Source of the DNA: Isoetes taiwanensis | Lineage: Eukaryota > Streptophyta > Lycopodiopsida > Isoetales > Isoetaceae | Direction: 5' to 3' | Assembly (NCBI GenBank): GCA_021234155.1 | Contig: JAJEKV010000034.1 | Coordinates: 11,682,697-11,746,696 of the forward strand | Length of the DNA stretch: 64,000 nt | Shown here: positions 47,392 to 57,125 of the stretch, in pieces | Position numbering within the stretch: the first letter of the stretch is position 1 | Layout: every line of letters begins with the position of its first letter | The notes under the pieces: model-generated | What the model saw: only the letters and a program-made list of their open reading frames with translations | Databases searched by the model: none | Told to the model about the DNA's origin: nothing | Program-made: the position numbers and the translations under genes

Positions 47392-49254
47392 ATGTGGGGT
47401 TCTTCTTCTTCATCGTACAAGCGCCCCCATGAGGATATTGAAACCGGAGGTCTTTACCCAGGAATTACCACGGATGAAAATACTCTACGATGGGCATTTA
47501 TCCGGAAGGTATATGGCATTCTGAGCACTCAACTTCTTCTCACAGCTGTTGTATCAGCCGTAGTGGTGTTCTCGAAACCTGTCGCATCCTTTCTTGTAGA
47601 TACTCCAGGCCTTCTTATTGGAATTGCTTTTTTTCCACTCATATGTAAGTACTATAACGCATTGACTATTGCATTCTGAATTAGGGTTTAGGTATGTCTT
47701 GTTCTTTGGGAAATTCATGTACAGAAAAATTAAGCCTGAGATAGCTATTATTTCCATAGCATTTTTCTGTTGGTTGTAATTTGTTATATGATTTGTAATA
47801 GTTTAAAGAAGATTCATAGGCGTAGGTCTGGGATGTAACTCGATATCTCTCTACCAGTGGCATTAAATAGAATTGGTCTAGGAAGGATTAAAGTGCCATA
47901 TTAGAAACTTTTGAGAACTCTTGTTCTAATGCCACACTGGCCTGGTCGATAGTCATGTAATCAGAGGTTAGTCATGTAATCAGAGGTAATGGGATCCTAG
48001 GTCACAAAGAACGTTTTCATGGTTTTTTTTTAGCCCTTTGAAAACGTGAAAAAAACGTTTTCTTCCTGGTTTAGAATAAAAAACGTAAAAAAAAACGCTG
48101 CCGGAATTTCAGTTGCTCTGCTTCTCTAACCATAGTGTAAAGAATGCACAGCCGGCAAGAGTAGAGTTCTTGAGAAAAACGTGAGGAAAAAGAAAGGAAT
48201 GTGAACTGGATATGAACTACAGGCATATATCTGCTGATTCCCGCATGAATCGTCCTGCAGTTAAGAATTGATGGATGCAAATGGCTTACAGCAAATTCGG
48301 CCAGAAATCTGTTAGAGATCGTGGGTAGTGGAGAAGAACCCTAACGGGCCAAAAACGCCCCAAAAGTCGACCTTTTTTTGCCCGGAATTTTTGCCGGAAA
48401 AGTTAAGGAAAAATATGCGTATTTTTTGCGTTTTTTTTAAGGTTCAGTTCCGCACGTGCGGAAATCGTTTTCTTTTCCGAATGTTAACGTTTTCTGTGAC
48501 CTAGATGGGATCTAAGGTTGTGGGTTCTGTAATATTTTATTAGCTCCCTAAGGTCAAGGTTAAGGTTTTGTTTTTGCTATATGATGCTATCATTTTCTAA
48601 TTTCTTTTGTTATATTGCAGTATTATGCCCATTATACTGTTACAAACAGAATCATCCAATCAACCTTCTTCTTTTGGGCTTATTTACTGTAGCAATAAGC
48701 TTGACAGTTGGCATCTCTTGTGCATTTACACGCGGTAAGTGTAAGCTTTAGACTGAAAGGAGATGCTTTGCGGTCGTATATGTCATAGTGTTAATTTGTT
48801 TTGCGGGGAGATATTGTGTTGGAGGCCCTTGTGATTCTTGGAGTAGTTCTGGTTTCCCCTTACATCCCATGCACTTATTGGGCTTCAAAAAAGGATATGA
48901 TTTCACTTCTTGGGGCAAATGCTTTTTGTATCACCGATAGTATTCATAGTATGGGGTTTTGTTCGTTAAATTGTTTGCTGGTTTCTATCTTGATATCTCA
49001 TCCTACTACAATTATATTATCTAATATCTTGCATGTGATCTGCAGGTCATTCTTTCCAATTGTATCACTTGCGATCGATATATTCTGGACTTGGGGCCAT
49101 CATCTTCAGTGCATATATTGTTTATGACACGGACAATCTTACCAACCGTTTATCCTATGACGATTACATATGGGCCTCTATATCTCTTTATCTTGACATC
49201 TTAAACCTCTTCCTAACGCTTCTACAACTCCTCAGAGGAATGGATTCAAATTGA
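47392..49254 (+). pseudogene. LFG: LIFEGUARD / BI-1-like membrane protein gene, 4 exons, later exons frame-broken
   Basis: Exon 1 (47392-47644) starts MWGSSSSSYKRPHEDIETGG and LRWAFIRKVYGILSTQLLLT, a typical plant LFG start. Exon 2 (48621-48734) reads KQNHPINLLLLGLFTVAISL in phase. Exon 3 (48811 to about 48964) has DIVLEALVILGVVLV, then the family pattern continues only by changing frame (YWASKK, GYDFTSWG, SPIVFIVWGFV). Exon 4 (49046-49254) gives SIYSGLGAIIFSAYIVYDTD and ends LLRGMDSN. The family forms a seven-helix Bax-inhibitor-1 fold in ER/Golgi or vacuolar membranes and restrains cell death. Exons 1, 2 and 4 look conserved; exon 3 has at least two single-base frame changes. So it is either a recent pseudogene or affected by sequence errors. 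A hAT MITE sits in intron 1. Confidence 0.8.
47997..48504. mobile_element. hAT-type MITE
   Basis: Terminal inverted repeats start CTAGGTCACA at both ends (left 47997, right 48504 on the other strand) and match at about 20 of 24 positions. A perfect 8-bp target-site duplication ATGGGATC flanks the element (47989-47996 and 48505-48512). Length 508 bp, no coding capacity. Eight-base duplications define the hAT superfamily. It lies in the first intron of the LFG-like gene. Confidence 0.92.
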
Positions 49255-49635
49255 GAGGATCTTCAATACAGCTGGAATAAGATATTTTTACATGCTGGCT
49301 TGTATAAACTTGTGGACTAAAAGAACTGTTTCAATTTACCGATTTGGTAAGCAAGCAACTACTTCTAAGTGTTATTGGTTCATTTGCATAGTTATGTGTC
49401 CACAATAAGATCTGAACTCGAGACGACTTTGGATCTAAATTAGTAGATCTGATGACAATGACGCTCTTGAACCACCCAGATATGTACTCAAAGTAGTGTT
49501 AGAAGCTTGACATAACTTTTCAAGATAGTGTATTATAGATTTCGTTATTATATGGCTATCATTATTAGATAGTTGTTTTATTAGATATGAGCAGAATCTT
49601 GAGATAATGTTTCAAGAGAGCATATTACAACAGGG
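49255..49635. other. Region between LFG and repeat R
   Basis: Probably the 3' UTR of the LFG-like gene, then AT-rich DNA; nothing else is seen. Confidence 0.4.
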
Positions 49636-49950
49636 TTATGGAACTTTTAGTTCACATTCCATATGAATAGGGAAATAATGAAGATAAGAATTTTTATACT
49701 AGACGTTAAACATGTCCATTAGGAACTTAGGGTGGCATCTCTCCCTGTGGAATTTGCGACTAGAGCTTGAGGATCAAGGCAAACCAAGGTTAGAGAGTCT
49801 TAAAAGTGTGGTGAAAACCACAATATGTATATGGTACAAGATAAATGAGCTAAGGAAATACATTTGCGATAAGTATGAACATATGTAGGTGGCTATGTCA
49901 AAGAATCACATATGAGTCTAGACTTAGGGTTGGCTCACACATGTTACTAT
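49636..49950 (+). repeat. Dispersed repeat family R, copy D, left part
   Basis: It matches 63086-63384 (about 90 percent by eye) and 13320-13605. It is interrupted at ACTAT by the Gypsy element and continues at 61079. Confidence 0.85.
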
Positions 49951-50536
49951 TGTTTGGGGTCTGGGTTCGGGAACTCCTGCAAGACAGCCCTCTGTGAGGA
50001 CCCGTGGATCAAACAGGAGAATCCGGTAGCTGTGTCACGCGGGATTTGCAAAAGAAACTAAGGAAGGAAAAAGAGAAAAACAAGAAGAACACAATGAGGA
50101 GAACAAAACTCTTTGATATCAATTGTGATACATGAGCTCTCGCAATCGAGAGGAAGCAGAAGTGAGATAAGACCAAAAACTCATCTAGCCCGTGAATGCT
50201 AGCTCTACTCATATATATAGTACAATGGCCTCTGGCCCAATATAGATACTGTCAGATCTCGGTGCCGACTCCTGGAAGAAGGCCTGATTTGCAGGAATGC
50301 TGGCGGTGCCTCTTGAGGTGCCTGAAGTCACGCTGACGCTGGTGGTGACGGCCCGTCACTTGTCTGCTCTCGACCTCTTCGTGCCCGTGGCCCTCTGCGT
50401 GGTCTGCGGCTTGATTGGCGGCTTGGGCTTCTGCGGGGCCTTTGACGACTGACCTCCACCTGACTGTGGATCCTTGGCCTTGACCTGGTCCGTCGTGTGC
50501 ATGAATGTTCCTGTACCAGTACGTACAGGACTAACA
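49951..50536 (-). repeat. 3' LTR of the Gypsy element
   Basis: 586 bp, TGTT...AACA. A TATA-like run ATATATATAG lies at 50211-50220 (minus-strand promoter). Compared with the 5' LTR it lacks a 10-bp piece and has 6 bp more (GACGCT). Confidence 0.92.
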
Positions 50537-50547
50537 CTCCCCCCACC
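50537..50547 (-). promoter_or_regulatory. Polypurine tract of the Gypsy element
   Basis: On the minus strand GGTGGGGGGAG lies directly before the 3' LTR and would prime plus-strand synthesis. Confidence 0.8.
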
Positions 50548-51205
50548 AAACGACACTCAGGGTGAAGAAAATGGGGAAGTGTTTCTGATGGCGAAAACCC
50601 AGCAGTCTGAAATTCATCCTCACGAGTATGAGGACGGGGGCCATTATGATAGTTGCCAATGAGATCTTGGCGTGTCTGAAGAGCTGGAGGAGTGTTGAGA
50701 CCGATGGCAGGATGAGCGTCAATGAGAAATCCTAAGCGGACCATGTCTTCAAGGGCAGTGTGTGTTTCAGCAGGTACAAACTGGCATTCAATGAGAAGGC
50801 AGGTCTAAAGTCCGAAGGCACTGACGCTGGCATTCGGGTTGCAATAAAAGATAGGGCGCTGTCGATTTAGAGAGCTGATTAGAAGACACTTTAAAGCAGC
50901 ACAGAAGCCTACTTGTGGATGAACTGAGGGATCCGGGGAGGTGGCAGCATTTGTCAAAAAGGTATCAAGATCGTGGACTGCATGACTTGGCGTCTGCCAT
51001 CCACGCTCATTTGGGATGTAGATCCAATTTTCTGTGTGGTCCAAAGTGGCACCATTCTCCCAATTGGAGCGTCGAACAAAACGGGGATCCCAGCGGAGGT
51101 CCGTGGAAATCTGAGGAGGAATCCACCCAGCATGGCCGTCCAGGACCTTGGTCCAAAAGGGAAGACGCCAGTCTGAGGTGAGAAACCTTGGGCGTGGAGG
51201 TACAC

Positions 51206-53557
51206 CTAATGAAGCATATGGAGAGTGAGCCATGCCCGTGGGCGTGGGCTGCTGAGCCTGCTCCCTGAATTCACGAACAAGGTCTTGATCAAGAGCACGG
51301 CACCATGGTCCCAATCTGAAGCAGAGAGCTGAGTATAGACAGGAGGATTAACCCAACCCGTGGGTATGGTCTTGCTTTCCAGAAGGGCACTCAGTTGATT
51401 GTACCCTCCTAAGTGCTGCATATAAATTTGTGCAAACTGAAGATCCTCAGGATGCGCTAAATTTTTCCGCACCTGTTCCAGCGTTTCTGCTTGCCACAGA
51501 GGTAAGTGATGAGCAAGCTCAGGCATGTACTCTTGTCCAAGAGTGTGAGACCGATCATGATCCTGTAAATACGGGTTGGTGTCCAATAACAACCAGTGAG
51601 CATGGGGGTTGCCTTGAAAAATTCGATGTTCCTCATCTCTGAATTTGTCTTGTGAATCAACCAGATAAAAATCATGAAAAATATAGGCCATCGATTGAAC
51701 AACTCGGAAGATGACCAAATCATGATCCTCACAGTTGATTTGATCAAATACTAAGAGGGCACAGAGTAAACCTTTGTCTTCGACAGAAAGGTCCGGCCAG
51801 ATCCTTAGAAAATCCGCACTGCGTAGTGGCTGTGCATTAACCTGGCCGTCTGCCGCATACCACTTCAGAAGAAAAAGGTGGCGTCGGGCAACCACATAAT
51901 CCAGATAACTGGAAGGAGTAGAGAAATCTACAGGAATGCGGCTAGCTATATCAATATAGCCCTCTTGTTTATTTTGGGCTTCTTCGGCTGATTGAACAGC
52001 TTGCTGGAGTTGATGTTCTAGGTCGCGGATCTGATTACCCTTTTCGAGCAGGAGACGTGATTGATCACGGACCCGTCTGTGAGGAAGCGTGCCCTGTGAA
52101 GAGGATTGCCCAGGAGTATGCAGTCGCAGCGTGGCAATCTCTGTGTCATCAATTAATGTTTGCTTCTGTGCTTCTGTAAGCTGAGTGTGAAGAGATGTGA
52201 CCTGAGTTTGCAGCATGATCAGTTGGCCTTGGAGAGAGGGGAGCTGCTCGTTTCGCTCCTGGAGCTCGTGAAGTTGAGTATTGTAATTCTGAGAGAGCGC
52301 AGTGTACAGAGTGTGAAGATCTGCAAGGGCTGTATCCTTGTCGCCAAGGAGTTTATCCTTGTCTTTGACCTGCTCGAGCAATTCTTGAATTGTGGATTGT
52401 AACTGAGCCTGTTGATCAGCAAGCAGGCTTGTCTGATCGTGTGCATTCTTGAGATCTTCACGGGCCTGTAAAAGAGCCTCGTGCTTCTGTTGAAGTTTTT
52501 CTTCCAGGGATTGAACTTGCGTGGTGGCATCTTGGAGATCCCTGTGAACTGCTTCCGTGGCCTCCATGTAGGCTTGAACACCATTCATGAAGACTTCTTG
52601 TGAGTCCTGTAGCTTGAGAACAACAGCTTGGACATCTTGCTGGTATTGATACAAGACTTGGCGAGAAGGTGGAGGGGCAGGGCCCTGTTGGTGATGGGTC
52701 TGTGACGTCTGAGAATTTTGATGAGAAGTTGTGGGTATGGATTCCGTGGAGGAAGAAGAGACAGAAATAGGCTTGGCGTTGTTTTGAACATGACCAGGAG
52801 AAAGAGGAGGGCGTGAAGTTTCAGCCTGCTGGTTGTGAGGAAGGGAATGAAAGGATTGATGAGTGGATGCACGAGAAGTGGAAGGGGACCCAGGAACAGG
52901 AAGGGGAAGACGATGACGGATAAGTGCTTGAAGATGAGCACCCACAGTGGTTTCAGAAGAAGGGGCAGCTCTGATGCGATCAATTTCATGGAGAAGTCTG
53001 AGGAACAGAATTTGTGGCCAATCAATAGAATGAGGGGAGTAGATAGCCATAACGACAACATTGTAGAAGGGTTTATTGATGTGGGTATTCTTGATAGAAT
53101 ACCCATAGAACTTGCGCCACAGAAACTTTACAAAAGTATCATGGGTCTTGGCAATGTTTGTGAGCCGATGGGTGTTGGCCTGATAAGGAGCTTGGCCATA
53201 CTGAGAGACATCATGTTCCTGTAAGGCAGCCCAAGATAAGGAAGGTCTATGAAGAGGAATCTGGAATACCTGAGAAAGCAGTCCGGTTGTAAGCAAAATG
53301 TTGGTCTGATCAACCTTGGTGGCGTATCCATCAGTGGTGTTGATCATATGAGCGACGAACTGCATGAGCTGCGCCGGATTTGGTGCAGGAAGTTCTTGCT
53401 TGGAAAATTCATAAAGCCCATGGCGTTCCGCAACGTCACGACTGGGACCTGCGAGGGCATCGCGAAAGGTGGATGTGGAGAAAATTACTGACTCAAAAAG
53501 AGCCAGATCCCGTGGAGCAGAAGTTTGAAGTTGAGGGAATTTCGGTGGTGCGGCCAT
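51206..53557 (-). CDS. Accessory 783-codon ORF of the Gypsy element (downstream of integrase)
   Basis: A single unbroken frame runs from ATG 53557 to the stop at 51206-51208, in the sense of gag-pol and between integrase and the 3' LTR (the env-like position). Residues 1-210 look globular (WRKFYGYSIKNTHINKPFYN). Residues 215-300 are a Pro/Ser/His/Gln-rich linker. About 305-560 are heptad-like and Gln/Leu/Glu-rich (VQSLEEKLQQKHEALLQARE), a predicted long coiled coil. 565-783 look globular again. No signal peptide, no transmembrane segment and no furin-like site are seen, so it is not a classical envelope protein. Tat/Athila elements are known to carry extra ORFs of unknown function here. It stayed open although gag-pol is broken. 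Confidence 0.8.
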   Translation of the reverse strand: MAAPPKFPQLQTSAPRDLALFESVIFSTSTFRDALAGPSRDVAERHGLYEFSKQELPAPNPAQLMQFVAHMINTTDGYATKVDQTNILLTTGLLSQVFQIPLHRPSLSWAALQEHDVSQYGQAPYQANTHRLTNIAKTHDTFVKFLWRKFYGYSIKNTHINKPFYNVVVMAIYSPHSIDWPQILFLRLLHEIDRIRAAPSSETTVGAHLQALIRHRLPLPVPGSPSTSRASTHQSFHSLPHNQQAETSRPPLSPGHVQNNAKPISVSSSSTESIPTTSHQNSQTSQTHHQQGPAPPPSRQVLYQYQQDVQAVVLKLQDSQEVFMNGVQAYMEATEAVHRDLQDATTQVQSLEEKLQQKHEALLQAREDLKNAHDQTSLLADQQAQLQSTIQELLEQVKDKDKLLGDKDTALADLHTLYTALSQNYNTQLHELQERNEQLPSLQGQLIMLQTQVTSLHTQLTEAQKQTLIDDTEIATLRLHTPGQSSSQGTLPHRRVRDQSRLLLEKGNQIRDLEHQLQQAVQSAEEAQNKQEGYIDIASRIPVDFSTPSSYLDYVVARRHLFLLKWYAADGQVNAQPLRSADFLRIWPDLSVEDKGLLCALLVFDQINCEDHDLVIFRVVQSMAYIFHDFYLVDSQDKFRDEEHRIFQGNPHAHWLLLDTNPYLQDHDRSHTLGQEYMPELAHHLPLWQAETLEQVRKNLAHPEDLQFAQIYMQHLGGYNQLSALLESKTIPTGWVNPPVYTQLSASDWDHGAVLLIKTLFVNSGSRLSSPRPRAWLTLHMLH

Positions 53558-54016
53558 GGCGAAAAGCTTCTGAAGGTAACTGGAAGAGCGGATGGAACAA
53601 GCCGGAGCTGCGGAGAGCAGAAGACGAAAACGAAGATAGACGAAAAGGTTTTAGGGCGCACAAGTTGTGGCGAAGGGGCGTGATGAGGATGAAACATCAA
53701 CCGTTGATGGTGCCAGGTGGCGATAGATGCGAAGTAGTCGATTGAGGGGCAAAAATTTGGCTAAGTCCCCAAGCAGTTAAGGGAGAAGCGATGAACGGTG
53801 GAGATGAGACGTGAATGAACGATCGGATGTGACAGCTGATGAAGGTACAAATAGTAATGTCCGACGGGCGTGAAAGGAAGGAATGTCATTTAATGCTGGC
53901 AACTCAAAGTGGGATATCATAAAAAAGAAGTGTCAGAAGAAGTACCATGGCTAGATATGCGGCGGGAGAAAAGATTCTGGATTTAGAAAGAGCCTTGCAT
54001 TGCAACCACGTTGGCG

Positions 54017-54068
54017 ATTGGCTGATTGGTCCACGTCGACAGGGTGCCAGTCGGTTTGGGTATATAAG
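54017..54068 (+). promoter_or_regulatory. Internal antisense promoter (CCAAT and TATA)
   Basis: Two ATTGG boxes (54017-54021, 54025-54029; reverse CCAAT) are followed by TATATAAG at 54061-54068. It points opposite to gag-pol, with an ATG 45 bases downstream at 54113. Spacing is that of a plant RNA polymerase II promoter. Confidence 0.6.
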
Positions 54069-54112
54069 ACGAGCAGTGGTCGAAGCTGAGACACCAGTTC
54101 GCGATCGGGAGC

Positions 54113-54361
54113 ATGGCCACTGTGAACGAGAGCTGCACTATGCCGACTAACTGCCAGGAGTGGATTACCTGTAAAATGAATGATCTTGACCTCTGGAAAT
54201 GCCGTAACCGCGGTATTCCTATGGACGGGTGGTGCAGTGGGATGGCTGAGCATCCCGACCCACTGACGAATGCCATGGAGGTGGTGCTGCATCTGCGCTG
54301 GGATCCTGAGCAAAACCTCTACCACATTCTCCGCATAACCTCTGCTCCAAACCCGGAGTAG
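54113..54361 (+). CDS. Antisense 82-codon ORF inside the Gypsy element
   Basis: The ATG lies 45 bases after the TATA box; the frame ends at TAG 54359-54361. The product starts MATVNESCTMPTNCQEWITC and is Cys/Trp-rich in its first half (DLWKCRNRGIPMDGWCSG), with an acidic second half. A/T-rich sequence with ATAAATATAAAT follows at about 54475 and could be the polyadenylation region; a 22-bp direct repeat (TTTTGTAAATAGGGCTCTGC) lies at 54380-54424. Some Tat elements (for example Grande of maize) have an opposite-strand gene between pol and the 3' LTR; whether this is homologous cannot be judged here. Function unknown. Confidence 0.5.
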   Translation: MATVNESCTMPTNCQEWITCKMNDLDLWKCRNRGIPMDGWCSGMAEHPDPLTNAMEVVLHLRWDPEQNLYHILRITSAPNPE

Positions 54362-54493
54362 GGGTAGTTTTAACTTAGGATTTTGTAAATAGGGCTCTGC
54401 CCATTTTGTAAATAGGGCTCTGCTCATAGCGGATGTATATGGGCAATGCCCACTTTTGTTTTTCACCTCTATTATAAATATAAATATGCCACT

Positions 54494-55705
54494 TTAGTCA
54501 CTATCTGTGGAGTCAGAATGTTGTTGTGCATCATGTGTATGACTGTCTGTATCTTCTGTATGAAATTGTTTTAGGCGAAAGCCATTAACCAGTGTAGGTA
54601 ATGGCGTGCCATCTAATTCTGCCAGCTTGAAGACGCTGGGTTGGACAACTTGAACGATTTGATAAGGACCAAGCCATCTGAACTTTAACTTCCCTGGAAA
54701 ATTTTTGTAACGAGAATCATAAAGCAAAACCAAATCACCTTCTTGAAAAGTTTTGGCTCGCAGATGTTTGTCATGCAAGGATTTCCTTAACTGTTGACCA
54801 TGAAGAACCCGAATATATGCATCTCGCCTAAGTTCGTCCAACTGTTCTAGTTGGTAAACTCGTTCTTGAAGAGCGGCAGGTGGGTTATGAGTGGTAGCAA
54901 GTTGAAAACGAAGTGTCGGAAGAACATATTCAAAGGGCATCAAGGCTTCTTGTCCATAAACCAATTTAAAAGGAGTGTGACCAGTAGCAATCTTGAAACA
55001 GCAGTTGTAAGCCCAAAGAACAGTATATAACTTTTCGTGCCAATCCGTGCGAGAGGCATCACAGATTTTCTTCAGAATAGTGATGAGAGTCTTGTTGGTG
55101 CTTTTAGCCAAACCATTTCCTTGAGGATAGTAAGGTTTGCTTTTGCGATGATGGATCAGCAGATAATCCTTCAGCTCTTTGATGGTGTGATTGACAAAAT
55201 GAACACCTCGATCACTGACCAGTTCCGTGGGACAGCCAAAACGCGTGATGATGTGCGTATATAGAACCTTGGCTGTGTTGGCGGCTGTGTTGTCTGGAAG
55301 GGCACAAGCCTCAGCCCATTTGGTAGCATAATCAGTGATGACCAGAATGTAGCGGGCACGGGTGTGCCGCGTAGGGGGATCGATGGGCCCCACAAAGTCC
55401 ATTCCCCATTTGCTGAAGGGAAGTGGCGTGGCGACCGGCGTCAACAGGAGAGCGTCACGGGCCGTGGGCCTACCCACACTCTGACAGACATCACACGTGC
55501 GGGCGTGAGCGTGGGCATTCTTGAAGAGCGTGGGCCAGAAATAGCCTGCGAGAAGTATTTTGCGTGCCGTGGTGTCACCATGGAAATGACCACCACCAAG
55601 CCCTTCATGGGCTTGTCGAACGATATCGGGCACTTCATGAGGAAGAACACAGCGTCTGAGAACCATATCCTTGCCGCGTTTGTACAGATGGCCCGCAACT
55701 ATGGT
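54494..55705 (-). pseudogene. Gypsy integrase, catalytic Glu replaced by Lys
   Basis: A 390-codon open frame. The N-terminal HHCC zinc site is HEGLGGGH..ARTCDVCQ; the core has WGMDFVGPID (first Asp) and LVSDRGVHFVNH (second Asp). At the third catalytic position the sequence is YYPQGNGLAKSTNKTL, where the family has NG.AE; the codon is AAA (about 55109-55111, plus strand TTT). The C-terminal domain GDLVLLYDSRYKNFPGKLKF, then WLGPYQIVQ, is intact and has no chromodomain. The frame is linked to the RT frame only through an indel near 55705. Without the Glu the enzyme should not integrate. Confidence 0.88.
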
Positions 55706-57125
55706 ATATAGTCACGAACCTCACGGAGAAACTGACGGCGGCGTGATTGAAGCTTTTCTGGAGAGAGCGTGGGATCTTCGGAGGGAAGAGCACCAGTGAG
55801 AAGATACTGCTGGAAGTTATGAAACCAATGCGGCGTTGCCGTGATCAAAAATAGCTGAGCGTCAGGAAAGGCATCTAAAACACCCGTGGAGGGATCATCT
55901 GTGTGGATGCGTGAGAGATAATCTGGTACGACATGAGATTTGCCAGCTTTATGAATGATTTCAAAAGGAGCGAATTCTTGCAAAAGAAGGACCCAGCGAG
56001 CAATTCTGCCCCTGGGCATGGACTTGTTGATCAAATATAGAAGTGCCTGATGATCAACAAAGAATTTGATCTGACTGCCCAACAAATAATGACGAAAACG
56101 TTGGACACAAAAAATTAAGCCCAATGTCTCCCTCTCGGTGGCAGAGTAGTTGCGCTCAGCAGGATTGAGTTTTCTGCTGGCATAACGATTCGGTTTATCT
56201 GTGTGCACGTCAAATGCTTGTGAGAGGACAGCACCAATAGCAAAGGCTGAGACATCGACATGAACATGAAAAGGCTTGTCCCATTGAGGAGGAACAAGTA
56301 CGGGGGCCTGAGTAAGCAAAATCTTCAACTGTTGGAAAGCAGCATCCGCCTGGGAATTCCAAGCCCAAGTGGATTCATCATCAGTGAGTTTATGAATGGG
56401 ATCAGCAATGGCTGCAAGTCCAGGAATGAAGGTGGAATAATAATTTACCTTGCCCAGGAAAGAACGTGTCTCCTTGATATTAGATGGTGCTTGAGCTTTA
56501 AGCACGCAACTGATTTTAGCAGGATCCGTGGTGACACCGGCTTTACTGACCACATGTCCTAACAGAACACCAGAGGTGACGCAGAAGGTGCATTTCTCAG
56601 GATTGAGACTAATGCCAGACTCATCACATTTCTGAAAGACGAGCTCTAATTTATCCAGGTGATCATCCATGGAACTGTAGGCGGAAAAGTCATCTTGAAA
56701 AATTTGGAGAAAGGGTTTTTCCTTCATATAATCATGAAAAACCGAGAGCATGATGCGTTGAAACGTTGATGGAGAGTTTGATAACCCAAAAGGAACCACC
56801 TTGTAGGCAAAAGTACCCCACGAGGTGGTGAAGGTAGTCATTAGTTGATCAGCTTCTTTGATTGAAATTTGATTGTAGCCTGAAAAACCATCCATGAAGG
56901 AGTACATTTCATGACCAGCGACCTCTTCCAGAACCTGGTCTGTGAAGGGAAGCGGGAAGTGATCACACTCCGTGGCCTGATTGAGTTTGCGATAGTCCAC
57001 GCAGACGCGGATCTTACCGTTGTGTTTGAGAGCAATGACGATGGGGCTCACCCATTCAGAATGTTTGACCTCATAGATCAAACCTGCAGCTAGAAGTTTG
57101 TCAATTTCAGCCTTGACTCAGTCAC
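55699..57125 (-). pseudogene. Gypsy reverse transcriptase and RNase H
   Basis: A 460-codon frame from 57081 contains SEWVSPIVIALKHNGKIRVC, VDYRKLNQ, FMDGFSGYNQI, FGLSNSPSTFQRIM and the catalytic box FQDDFSAYS (family FxDD with Phe, as in Tat/Athila), then RNase H with HVDVSAFAIGAVLSQAFDVH, ATERETLGLIFCVQ and FFVDHQALLYL. The N-terminal lead-in QRQYRLNPNYRD is cut off by an in-frame TGA near 57117. The RT-RH body itself looks intact. Confidence 0.9.

Noticed and set aside
49636-49950. Segment as extra LTR sequence of the Gypsy element
   Set aside because: It matches R copies A and B, is absent at the other end, and the ACTAT duplication fixes the LTR edge at 49951.
53951-54466. 171-codon minus-strand frame in the Gypsy spacer
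   Set aside because: It overlaps the antisense ORF and promoter in reverse, starts outside any recognisable pol extension and has no family resemblance; probably a shadow.
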